A DNA stretch of 64,000 bases from Limonium bicolor (lineage: Eukaryota > Streptophyta > Magnoliopsida > Caryophyllales > Plumbaginaceae). The DNA lies in contig CM041778.1 of assembly GCA_023374045.1 (NCBI GenBank), positions 289,145,533-289,209,532 of the forward strand, read 5' to 3'. The position numbers and the translations under genes were made by a program. Below are positions 34,406-46,000 of this stretch, one piece after another. Below the pieces are notes generated by a model, which saw only the letters and a list, made by a program, of their open reading frames with translations, did no database searches and had not been told where the DNA came from. The first letter of the stretch is position 1, and the number at the start of each line of letters is the position of its first letter.

Positions 34406-36341
34406 CTAATTGAGGAATGCAGTATGTTTGATGATGCAAAGATGTGAAGTATGTTTAATGCAAATGATTGTGGCAAGAAGCAAATTGTCAGAGTTCCAAA
34501 CATGGAAATGAAGAGGTTTACGTGGGTATCGCAAAATGAAATTGAAGTGCTTGAAAAGACTGAAAATTGTCCAAAGTAAGAAATTACTGGAAATATGCCA
34601 AACACGGCCATGATGAGTTTATGTAACCAAAGTGTTTGAAGAAAATTGTCCAGGATAAGAAGTTGCTGAAAAAGGTGCCAAACATGGCAATATTCAAAGA
34701 AAATTCTCTACTGAAAAGGAAAGTGAAATTATCGTTTCCTGACTAAAGATTTCTGATTCGTAATTCATTCTTAGGAGATGAACATGCCACTGGTGTGGTG
34801 TGATGTTTGATGTGAAGATCTCTTGAGTGGTGATCAAGGTTTATGAAGGGCCATGGAATTTATGTGGAGGTATAGGCTTATATGTGGTGTGTGTGATGGT
34901 GTCGGTGGTGCTTAATGTTTGGGTTTCGATTGGTGTTGTCATAGCAATTGTTGGAACCAACAATTGCCCCCAGTATTTTCCTTAAAGACAATCTGAGCTA
35001 AAGTTCATGGCAATCAATCGGAACGATCGATTGCCCCTAGTATTTTCTTTGGTTAAACATGCAAACAAGTCTTATCCTCACATGGTTAAGGATTATGTCT
35101 TGAAGTGGTGCTTTCTATCCTACACTTAAAGTGTTTGATGCTTGCACTCGTGCTCTCCTTTTGGTCATAACATCTCAACCATTGAATTTGACATTTGTTA
35201 GATTTACGCGTTCAACCTACTACTTTCACGTGATTGGATACACAACTACTAGGTCGGAAGTCATTTAAGCTTATAACATGGCTATGGGGTGTGATGGGAC
35301 GATGGAGGGATGTTTGGGATATGTGGAGCAATAAGGGTGACCAAAGCTGCAACTTCCACCTTCTCTCGAACCTGCCTTCTTTGTCTTGAAGTCGTTTGGC
35401 TACTTCGTGATGACTTCGCTTGTGAGCTTGGAACTTGGGACTTTTGAATGGTCCCTTGCACCTTCTCTCTTTCTTCTGATTTTGGATTACTTCGGGGCTT
35501 TCAAGATTTACCTTTCTTTGAATCTCTTTTTCCTCGGGGTTCTTGTGTTTCCCGGTTTTGAACTTTGAGAGCTGTTTTTTGATGTGAGCTCATGGGATCC
35601 TGTGTCGCTTTGGGACCATTTGCGGATCATTTCATTGACTTGGTAACGGCATTGCTTCTTTGGACTTGTGAAGTTGCTGTTCGGAAGTCGGGCTCCTTGC
35701 TTCCTTTGGTCACCGGGTCGGTTGTTCATCATTGGCTGGCTTGTTTGCGGAGTTTGTAATGTTGTAAGAGAGGATGTATACGAAAAGCTCAGCGGGGGTG
35801 GCTAGGGTTTAATGTCAGGGTTCACAAGCTTTTGGCTGTGTGGTGCTGTACCTAGGTGCTTCGCCATCCTTAATAGTTGTGTATCCGTTCTTTGTTACTT
35901 TTCAAAGGTATAAGTGTAAATTTACAAAATATCTCTTTCGGTCGGAGTTATACCGTTTACCTTACCTTTGAATGTGGTCTCACTAGAGTCATGTAAAAAT
36001 GACACGCTCGTTCACTCATGGTTTTTCCGCTCAAGACACTCTCATGAATTTCACTCAGAGACTAGTTCACACGCTTAAACGAAAGATTAAAGACGACGAT
36101 CCCGAGCTCAGATTGCCCCCAGTATTGATTTGGGGTTTTTTGACAAGCCTTTTGAATACGCGGGTTATTTGTGAAGGGTGATTGTGTGTGTGGTGGTAAG
36201 TGATGACGGGGTTTTGCTGTTTTGGTGGAGTTATGTAGTGATGAAAGTAAACAGGGTGGTAGGATGTTCTCTGTGTATGGTGTTTGGACAGGCATGTTCA
36301 CCCTTTTAGAAGCAAAAGACGAATTGTTTTGTTCTATTGCC
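34406..36341 (-). other. 3' internal region of the Tat-lineage element, non-coding
   Basis: No pol domain found in either strand. Three minus-strand boxes of the form ATACTGGGGGCAAT (near 34965, 35030 and 36113) resemble the polypurine tract. AAGCTCAGCGGGG...CTAGG and ACAAGCTTTTGGCTGTGTGG at about 35788-35870 recur in altered form at about 45255-45335 in the nested element, indicating kinship. Ends at the AGGAG duplication 36342-36346. Confidence 0.55.
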
Positions 36342-36346
36342 AGGAG

Positions 36347-39300
36347 TGTGGAGGGTGATTTTTCGGTATGAGGGGGGTCTATATAAATATGATCTGGCTG
36401 AGAAGTCTAGATCCTAAAATGCCATTCTGTGGAGGGTGAAAACCCGTTATTCTGACATCCCTCAAATACCTACTAAATCGTCCGTCTTTCCCAGAAAGCA
36501 TAAAGGGGAATGCAAGTGTGCACTACACCCGCTCTCGATGGGCTCCACGCGGACTTATACCCTAAGGGCGGAATTGACTAGAGTCGCCACCTAGTTTGAC
36601 CTATGATACTAGGAAGGAAGATCGGGTTCTAAGAACCGTTAATTGACTCTGATGATTTGTTGCCTATGGATAGGACTTATCTGATCATACTAGAGATTCT
36701 TGTGGTTCGCACTGCGCAGGGTTACACCCCTCGGAGTGGTAATGACCACAACCTTGGATTGGGCCCGAGGAAACCTCGGTCCTCAAATTGTCGGTATCTC
36801 CAATTTGTCGGATTGCATTCTTTCAAAACCTTTTTAGAGAGATTCATTTCAAAGGGCCATAAGGATAGGATTAGGATAGGAAGAGTGAAAGAGAGTGGAT
36901 GAGGCAAGCTTTTCTACTAAAGCTAGCGCCAAATGAAAGGATTGAGAGTTGATTGAATGTAGAATGGAAGATCAGGAAAGGCTTAGGGATTGAATGAATG
37001 AAGACGACCTGAAGTTTAGAGGCATGAGGGTTTAATGTGGGTCAGAAGATAGTTGAGTGTTTTGAGAGGTATGAGAGCCACCTTAGAGGGGGGAAAGGGT
37101 TTTTTGTTTGGAATGGGGTCGCACCCTGTGTGGGCTGCCTACGTACTCAACTTCATGTTGAGATCAGACCTTACGTAGTTCGGGATATTCGGGGATTTGG
37201 AAGTTTTGATGTTTATGGAGCTTGGAGATATTTGAATGTTGTTTGAGAGTTGAGAGTTTTTACGAGATGTTTGAATCCTAATGAGATGTTTGATGTGTGG
37301 GATGTTGTAATCTATGAGACGCTCGGGTCAATGAGACGTTTGAAAGCTTGAGATGTCGAAGTCTGTGAGACGTTCGGATCTGTGGGACGCTCGGGTCTGT
37401 GAGATGCTCTGGTCTGTGAGATATTCGAATCATTGGGATAACAAAGTCTGTGAGATGCTCGGGTCTGTGAGACAATACGGGGTGGTTTGGAGGTGAGATG
37501 GCTGAGTGAAAAATGGCATTTTGATTGATGTGGGGTCGCACCCTATGTGGGTTGCCTACGTACTCAACTCCCTGTTGAGATCAGACCTTACGTAGTTCAG
37601 GTTTTTGGAGATTTGGATGTTTTTGGGGTTTCGAAGGAAGTGGGGTTTTGACCTTTTGGGTCTTTGAAGGGTCAAAGAGATTTTGTGGTCATATTGTGAG
37701 GTTTGACAGATTGTCGGGCTTGTTATGAAGTTTGAGGTGCAAGGGTCTATGAGATCAACTCTGTGAAGCATTTGAATTTTTTGAAATGATGAGGTCTGTG
37801 AGACATTCGGGTCTATGAGACGGTCGAGGCTTGAAAGGGTTATCAAATTTTGAGAGGTTCATGTTTTTGAGATGTTGAGGGCTTTCGAGGTGTTTGAATT
37901 TGATTAGTCAATTGAGATGTTCAAATTTGTAGAACTGTTGAGACATTCGAGTCTATTGAGCTCCTGAGACGTTCGGGTCTGTTGAGCTGTTGAGACGTTC
38001 GAGTCTGTTGAGCTGCTGAGACGCTCGAGTCTGTTGAGCTGCTGAGACGTTCGAGTCTGTTGAGCTGCTGAGACGCTTAGAGGTTCGAGATGCTTGAGTT
38101 CTAAGGAGTTTGAGATTTATGATGTTTGGAATTGTTTGGGATTGAAATGAAGTTGAATTGAATTGGGAATGAAAAGAATTTTGAAATGAATTGGATTGAA
38201 ATTGAGATTGAATCTAATTGAATTAAGAATTGAATTGGGTTTGAATTGAAATGAATCGGGTTAGAATTGAAATGAAATGGGTTGAATTGAATTGAATTGC
38301 ATCGGGTTCGAATTGAATTGAATCAGGTTTGAATTGAAATGAATTGGATTGAATTGAATTGGGCTTTAGAAAATGAGTCAGATTGGGCCTTGAAGAATGG
38401 CCGAATTTGGTTTGGAAAAAAGGGCCAGGTTTGGGCTTTATAAAATGGGCCGGATTGGGCCTTGGTTTAGGCTTTGTAAAATGGGCCGGATTGGGCCTTG
38501 GTTTGGGCTTGATTTTTGGACCAGACATGGGATAGAGATTTGGGCAAGAATGGGCCTTGTGATTAGGGTCCGATTTAAGATTTGAAATTTGGGCCGAGTT
38601 AGGCTTCAAATTGGGCCTCAGCTGGATGATTTGAAGTTGGGATTGACAATGAATTGGAATGAATTTTGAATTGTGTATGAAGAATGTTTGATGAGTGAGT
38701 GTGAGAATGATTGCTTTTGAAATGTATTTGATGTCAGAAAGATCGATTTGAAGGGTGTTTGATGAATAAGCATGAGAGGGATTGATTTTGAAGAGTGTCT
38801 GATGTGTGAGTATGAGAAGGATTGATTTTGAAGGATGTTTGATGAGTCAGAAGGATTGTTTTGAAAGAGTGTTTGATGAGTATGAGAGATTGATCTTGTA
38901 GTGTGTTTGATGAGAGAGTGTGAGATATTGATTTTGAGGAGTATTCGATGAGAGAAATCGATTTGAAATTGACTTTTTGGGCTGAATTTGGAATTGAGTT
39001 TTGGGTTTTGAATTGGATTTTTATTGGTTGAAACGAATCATTGATTGTGGGTTTTATTCTGACAATTATGGATTGTTTGGAAAATTTTATAAAGGAAGGG
39101 CATTCCCACCGACCAGACTCTACGGCCCGTTTGAGTGAGAAACATCCCCGGACCTAGAAGCTTCTCTAAACTGGACTCGGTGTGTCGATAAATAAGTGGG
39201 CAAACCTAAAGGCTATTCTATGGCCATCTGTGCTAAGCTAATCTATAAGATGAAAATGACAAATAAAATCCAATGTATAATAGAGCCAGATGTGTATAAA

Positions 39301-41759
39301 CATGCATTCAAAGAATATGTACGAAAGATAGACAGAATAAAAATAATCAAATCAACAAATACACAAAATAATGAAATCCAAAACTATAAGAGATAGCACA
39401 AATAATAGACAGATTACAACTCATGATAAGAATTAAAGTGTTGAATTTAGAGAGAGCTGCTATGGGGGGTCGCATCGACGCCGCCTCACTCGAGCTGAAG
39501 GAGATCCGAAGAGATACACCAACCGTTTTTCACGTTTGAAGGGAGGCTCCAGCAGTCCTAGCCAAGGTCTAGCTCCTTAGTCCCCAAGCGGTTCCTCATT
39601 CCCCTGATAAACAGATGTCACGCTGAGATCCACTGGCCAACTTGCAAAGCCCAAGGTCGTACAAAAGCCCAGAAGTCCAGTCCAAGTTCACGATACCTCG
39701 GTCAAAATACAGAATCAAGAGTGAGCAACAGTTCGAGTCAAGCAATTCAACATCAGTGGGGCATGTCAATGAAATTACTCGATACGCAAGGGGGTAATAA
39801 TGCCATCCTCCAAAGTGGAGTCAATCCGCAGCAAAGAGTCTAAACTCAGCCTAAATGTAGACGTCAAACAGACATGCGGGTCTCCAATTTCCCAAAAGGC
39901 CGGTAAAGGGTGGAGACCCTGATGCAAATGGAGCGAACAGATTGAACCCAACATATCAAACAGATAGCGAACAAATCTCAGTCCCCACAAAATGAAACAA
40001 CGGGTAGGATTCAAGCCTAACATGCCGCAATATTGGTCAGCTTGTCGAACCCAACTTCATAACAAAGTGCATATGTATTCAGTAATAATAATCAAAAAGC
40101 AACAGATGGAGCTTCTTCTATCCAACTAGAACAGGACACACACTGAAGAAAAGTTCCAGCCCGTAACTTTCATAACAAAAGGTCACTCAAGAAGATTACC
40201 CAGATTAGCTTCTTTGCCAAGATTAGTCAGAAAAAAAAAACCAGAAAAACAAATGGTATTAAACATCTCCACCACGCGAACTCTCCGATTGAGTTCAAAG
40301 AAACGAATATCTCGGAAAAATACACAAACTGATATCATAAAAATATGAAGCAATTCTGATATGTTATTCGAATCGAATGAAGACCATGGCATGAGCATCC
40401 ATCTCCAGCAAAGCTAAATCGAACTCTCAGGCAGATATTAAAGAACACAGTCATCGATTGAGATAAATATAGCCAGAAGAACCGCAAGGATGAGGCGATA
40501 ATCGGCCTGGGTTCACACGCGAACTAGAAATAAGGGCCGGTTTTGCGTAAATCCGACAGTTGGATGTTTCGACAATCAAGAAAATCGAGAATCAGAATGA
40601 CAAACACTTTAAATAGGCACAGACCAAATAGGTACGAAACCGACAGGTATGAAGCATTTCAAAATTAGAACGAGATGCTCATGTGGTAGGCACTGCTCAG
40701 AAAAGAGTTCAAAGCACAGGAGAAGTAAGAGAGAAAGGACGGAGACCTGAATCTCTTCACAAATAAGCGTATTGGGAAAGAACTGCAGAAACCCTAGCCC
40801 ATTGAGGGTTGAGGCCGTATTCCAGCGGCGATGATAGTGCCCAAAGGCCGGAAAGGGGCAGAAGAACGCGACACTTGCATCGGAACTCAAATTCCGACGA
40901 AATCGCTACAGAATCGTTCACCTTCATCCGTCAGTCGATGAAGGAGGCACAGATGTTCGGGACCCAATCGTTCTCAGAAGCAACCGGGCGATGGAGGAGC
41001 ATGGTTAATGGCCGATTATTTTGTCTTGGTGGAGAAGATCGAGGAAGGAAAATGAGCAGACATGAAGGAGGAGGTAGGTGGCTGCTGCTAGAGAGGCAGG
41101 TGAAGAATCGATCGCGAGAGGGAGAAAAGAATGAAGCCGTTCAAACGAACAGGAGCAGCTTTGGGATTATTTTGGCAAAATATGAAGGAAGGAGGAGAAG
41201 ATTTCAGTGATAGAGAAACGAAAATTCACGTTCAGGCTGATCCAGGGAGGAAGACGGTAGCATTTGAGATCATTTATCCGGAGCCGAGGTCGTGAGGAGG
41301 CTACCGTGGATGGATCTGCTGGAACAGTAGGGTTTTTTTGTTTTTAAAAGGCAGCCTTTGGATGTGGGCTGTGTTTGTCAAGATGGAGCAAGTGATCATA
41401 GGGCCTTGGATATTGGGCTAAGTTGGGTTCAGCCTAAGACTAGATTGAAACCAGACTAAAATGAGATAGTAAAAATATCATCATGCAAAATGACAAGCTC
41501 ACAACTTTGGAAATTTAATTGACAATATTAAATAGGTAACTAAACAAAAGGGTAGGTTTAAGACGTATTATTGTTTGAAAACTCATTTTCGAAAAATTGG
41601 GTTTTTCTGAAACGCTTTGACAAATTATTAAGAATTTTGTCAAGAAAAACGATGGTTTCGTTTTGGCACGCGCGTTGATACTTTTTTGAAAAAGAAAGGC
41701 GACGACCCCTCTTATTTTTGGGAATTTGCTTTATGGAGTGAGAATTTTTGGTGTCTACA
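36347..41759 (-). mobile_element. 3' LTR of the LARD-like element, 5.41 kb
   Basis: In plus orientation it runs from TGTGGAGGGTGATTTTTCGG to TTTTTGGTGTCTACA. It contains GAGACGTTCGAGTCTGTTGA repeats (about 37940-38090), an AATTGAATTGAAATGAAT simple repeat (38130-38370) and GGGCCGGATTGGGCCTT repeats (38380-38600). These give false ORFs, such as the minus-strand frame at 38223-38609. GAGTCGCCA at 36581-36589 is an internal primer-site-like word. Confidence 0.9.
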
Positions 41760-41777
41760 GATGGCTCCCCTTGATTC
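41760..41777 (-). promoter_or_regulatory. Polypurine tract of the LARD-like element
   Basis: Minus-strand GAATCAAGGGGAGCCATC directly abuts the LTR start TGTAGACACC. Confidence 0.7.
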
Positions 41778-41915
41778 AATTCTGCAATAGAAGGCTTGCA
41801 GAATTGGATCAAGGTTGACGGGGCGCCAAAAATTCTCACCGCGGCTTATGATTTGTTCTTATGAATGCGGGTGCATGGGGACTTGTGACGGGCCCCAAAT
41901 TGCGGTGATTGATGG

Positions 41916-43035
41916 TATGAGGACTAAAGACGGGCCTCAACTAGATCTCGGTGTCTAGCTCTAGGGCTTATGACGGGCCTAGAATACGATCAAACAACCT
42001 ATGCATGAGGACTAATGACGGGCCTCAACTAGATCTTGGTGTCTAGCTCTAGGACTTATGACGGGCCTAGAATGCATCTTCGAAATGTATGAGGACTAAT
42101 GACGGGCCTCAACTAGATCTCGGTGTCTAGCTCTAGGACTAATGACGGGCCTAGAATACAATCGGTATATGGGTTATGCATGAGGACTAATGACGGGCCT
42201 CAACTAGATCTCGGTGTCTAGCTCTAGGACTTATGATGGGCCTAGAATGCATCTTCGAAATGTATGAGGACTAATGACGGGCCTCAACTAGACCTCGGTG
42301 TCTAGCTCTAGGACTAATGACGGGCCTAGAATACAATCGGTATATGGGTTATGCATGAGGACTAATGACGGGCCTCAACTAGATCTCGGTGCCTAGCTCT
42401 AGGACTTATGACGGGCCTAGAATGCATCTTCGAAATGTATGAGGACTAATGACGGGCCTCAACTAGATCTCGGTGTCTAGCTCTAGGACTTATGACGGGC
42501 CTAGAATACAATCGGTATATGGGTTATGCATGAGGACTAATGACGGGCCTCAACTAGAACTCGGTGTCTAGCTCTAGGACTTATGACGGGCCTAGAATGC
42601 ATCTTCAAAATGTATGAGGACTAATGACGGGCCTCAACTAGATCTCGGTGTCTAGCTCTAGGACTAATGACGGGCCTAGAATACAATCGGTATATGGGTT
42701 ATGCATGAGGACTAATGACGGGCCTCAACTAGATCTCGGTGCCTAGCTCTAGGACTTATGACGGGCCTAGAATGCATCTTCGAAATGTATGAGGACTAAT
42801 GACGGGCCTCAACTAGATCTCGGTGTCTAGCTCTAGGACTTATGACGGGCCTAGAATACAATCGGTATATGGGTTATGCATGAGGACTAATGACGGGCCT
42901 CAACTAGAACTCGGTGTCTAGCTCTAGGACTTATGACGGGCCTAGAATGCAATTGAAAGTACGAGGACTTATGACGAGCCTCAACTAGACCTCTTGACAT
43001 CTAGCTATAGGACTTATGACAGGCCTATAATACTT
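41916..43035. repeat. Tandem array of about 84/91-bp units forming about 175-bp dimers
   Basis: About 13 monomers, each TGAGGACTAATGACGGGCCT plus CAACTAGATCTCGGTGTCTAG plus CTCTAGGACTTATGACGGGC, alternate between tails with GCATCTTCGAAATGTA and tails with ACAATCGGTATATGGGTTAT. The alternation makes a higher-order dimer. The units are nearly identical in the middle and degrade at both ends, as in unequal crossing-over. Confidence 0.9.
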
Positions 43036-46000
43036 TGATTGAGTTGTACGAAACTCATTGTTTTGAGTGGTCGATTTGAGGATGACTTTGGTTGTGGATT
43101 GATTTGAGATTGGATGTTGTTTCGTTGCTTCTGTGAGGGATGTGATGGTCGAATGCTTTCTGTCGATGTTGCCTTTGACTTTGTCAGTGTGGGACTTGTG
43201 TTTCGGTTTTGTTTTGGCAGTCTCGCCCGATGTGCACTATAGTTTCGGGATTTTGTAGGACTCTCGGCTCCGGAGTTTCGAGATGGCTCCGGTATGGCTC
43301 TTGAGTTTTCGTTTTGGTGATTTGTGGTCGATCTTTGAATGGATGTTTTTTTTTGAATGAGTGACTTTGAGAACTTGATGGTTTCAATATGATTGGGTGG
43401 CTTCGATATGATCCGAGGGCTCCGGTATGATCGGATGGCTCCAGCGCGGTCAGATGGCTCCGGTTTGATTTGTGATTCCCTTGTGAGCAACGGCTCTGGG
43501 ATGGTTGGTGGGTTTTGATTCAAGTAGAGATTTTCGGGATGGTTGGTGGGTTTTGATTCGGATTGAGATTTTCGGGATGGTTGGTGGTTTTCAATTTGTT
43601 TTGGATTTTGAGTTGAATGGTGGGTTGATGCGATTGGTGGATTGTGTTGTGGTTGATGCATTTTGATGTGGTTGATAACTTTTTGGTCATGGATGGATGG
43701 CTTCGGTCCGGTTATGACTTCGGGATTTCCTCAGGATGGCTCCAGGGTGGCTCAGGATGGCTCGGGGAAGGGCTATGAGATGGCTCCATTGGTGATGGCG
43801 AGGAAGAAAGGGGAACTTTTGCCTATGAAGTGGTCGCACCCTGGGCGGGCTGCCTACGTACTCAATTCCATATTGAGATCAGACCATACGTAGTTCGATA
43901 CTGTGTAGGTAAGACCCTGGTGATGAAATGGCTCCTGTGTAGTCCTGAGCTCTCTAGGACGATCTCAACGTTTGAGGATGGCTCTCGCATGGCTCTAGTT
44001 TGTTTTGGATATGATGTTGATGAGGCCCGATGACGCTGGATGGCTCCGGGAAGATCGTCGTATGGCTCCGGATGGCCACGGTTTTGATTTCTTTTTATTT
44101 TGAGTTGAGCTTCGATAGCGGGAAACTGAAGTCGACCTTCCACGAGACTAGGCATGGTTCTTACCAGTCGGATGATGAAAATGAAGTGGCTATGATGCAT
44201 GCAAATGCTAACTGCTAGAAGAGATGCAAAATGCATATGCGTTTTTTGAAGAGAAGGTATGATTCTATCTCTATTAATATGAGGTTTATGAATATAAGAC
44301 GTCTTCAGTTCGATCTTGAGTGATTGTTGAACTCCAGTGCGTGAATCACTTTCCTCTCATGGAGGTATATGGGTCAATCTCTCGTGATTCTAGCTGTGTG
44401 TGCAAAGCGGTGTGATGATACTCTCGATGCTCAGAGCAGTATTTTCCTGAGAATTTCCTTTCGAGGTTCTGGACTTTCCGATCCTCACAAATTCCTCACT
44501 TGCAGTGGGATTAGCTGTTTATGATTGGGTGCTTCGATCAAATAAACACTCGCACTCGAAACACCTTGTGGGGTAAGGTCACACTCTTCCGCTCATGGTC
44601 CCTTTGGTATGACGGGACATGTTGATAACAAGTACGAAGCTCATTATTCATATTTCAGATCCGGTACTTTCAGTTAACGCTCATCAACTAACGAGTCAGA
44701 GGTCTTTTATTGGGTTATAATGGGGCTGAGGGGTATAATGTATGTCACATGGGACTGGAGGATTTATTTGGGAATTGTAGAGCTTTTGTGCAATAAAGGA
44801 TATGTTTCGCCTTCACCATGGGTGGAATGATTAGACGGGTTTTGATAACCCCTTATCGGTTTCTTCGGGACATCATTGGTCCCTTTGGTTTGGATTTCTC
44901 CTTCTTGCCTCTTCTGGCGTACGATTTGAACTTTCTTCTCATTTTTGTTTTTTGAAATTGCATTTGGCTCATCAACTTTCTCAAGCATTCTCGGCTTTGT
45001 ATTTTGGCTTTCAGCTTTGAAGTTGCATTGACTCATCGATCTTCTTGAACATTTTCGGTGTTCTTTTTTGGTGTTTGGCTTTGGAGTTGCCTTGACTCAC
45101 TGATTTCTTCGAACATTTCATTGTTTTTGTGGAAGATAGTGGGGAGGGACCATGGCTCTGGCTCCTTTGAGATCCTCTATTACGAGGGCAAGTAAGTATA
45201 TGTACGTGGGTTGGCATGTTGTGGAGTTTCTGAAGAAAGAGTTTTTCATGAAAGGCTCAGCGGGGCTCACTAAAGGGTTGTGTAAAGGGCAGTCCAAGCT
45301 TTTTGGTTTTGTGGGGATTTTTATTCCTAAGTGCCTCGTCCCTCATTAGTCAATGATTGTTTTCTTACTATTCTCGGATCTTTGCATGAATCACAGTTCG
45401 TATCCTGTTTATCGACATTGATCTCGCTATGAATTGTGCCTCTCCATGTGCTGAAGGAATGCACAAGTCGCTCATGGTTTTACCTCTATGGACTCGCTCT
45501 ATCTTCCCTCATCGCTCAGTAGATTGTCCAATAAGCTCAATTGAAATTCCGGGGAAAATACCGCTCTTCGCATGCTACACATTCGATTTGTGGTGCTGGT
45601 TTTGATTAGACTCTTGTGTTCATTGATGGGTCGAGAGTTAAGTGGTTCACGCACTATGTTCAATCAAACTCTCACGATTTTCCCAAAGATGTCATTTTGA
45701 TATGGGAGTATGCAAATGCGATTATCTACCATGCGATGTATTGTGGTAATATGGAATTACTATATATAGGATGCCTGAAATGCTGAAAATGGTGAATGGA
45801 AATGGTTGATTGAATGCTTTTTTTTTGTTTGTTTTGTTTTTGGATGCAATGCATGAGTGGTGAGGTTATGACTAGTCTCGCTTGAGTTGAATTCAGCTCG
45901 CAGTTCATGAAGCTCATCCCATCATTGTCGGCCCTGGAGGTGGTATAGCTGTTGGGTGTGATGTGAGAGAAATTGTTTTGGAACGACATTCAGCTGGTTA

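Noticed and set aside
38223..38609. 128-codon minus-strand ORF with KPRPNPAHF repeats (also 50636-51022)
   Set aside because: It lies in the two LTR copies and follows the GGGCCGGATTGGGCC and GAATTGAATT simple repeats.
41916..43035. Regularly spaced repeats resembling a CRISPR array
   Set aside because: Units are contiguous 84/91-bp monomers without unique spacers, in plant retrotransposon DNA; this is a satellite-like tandem array.
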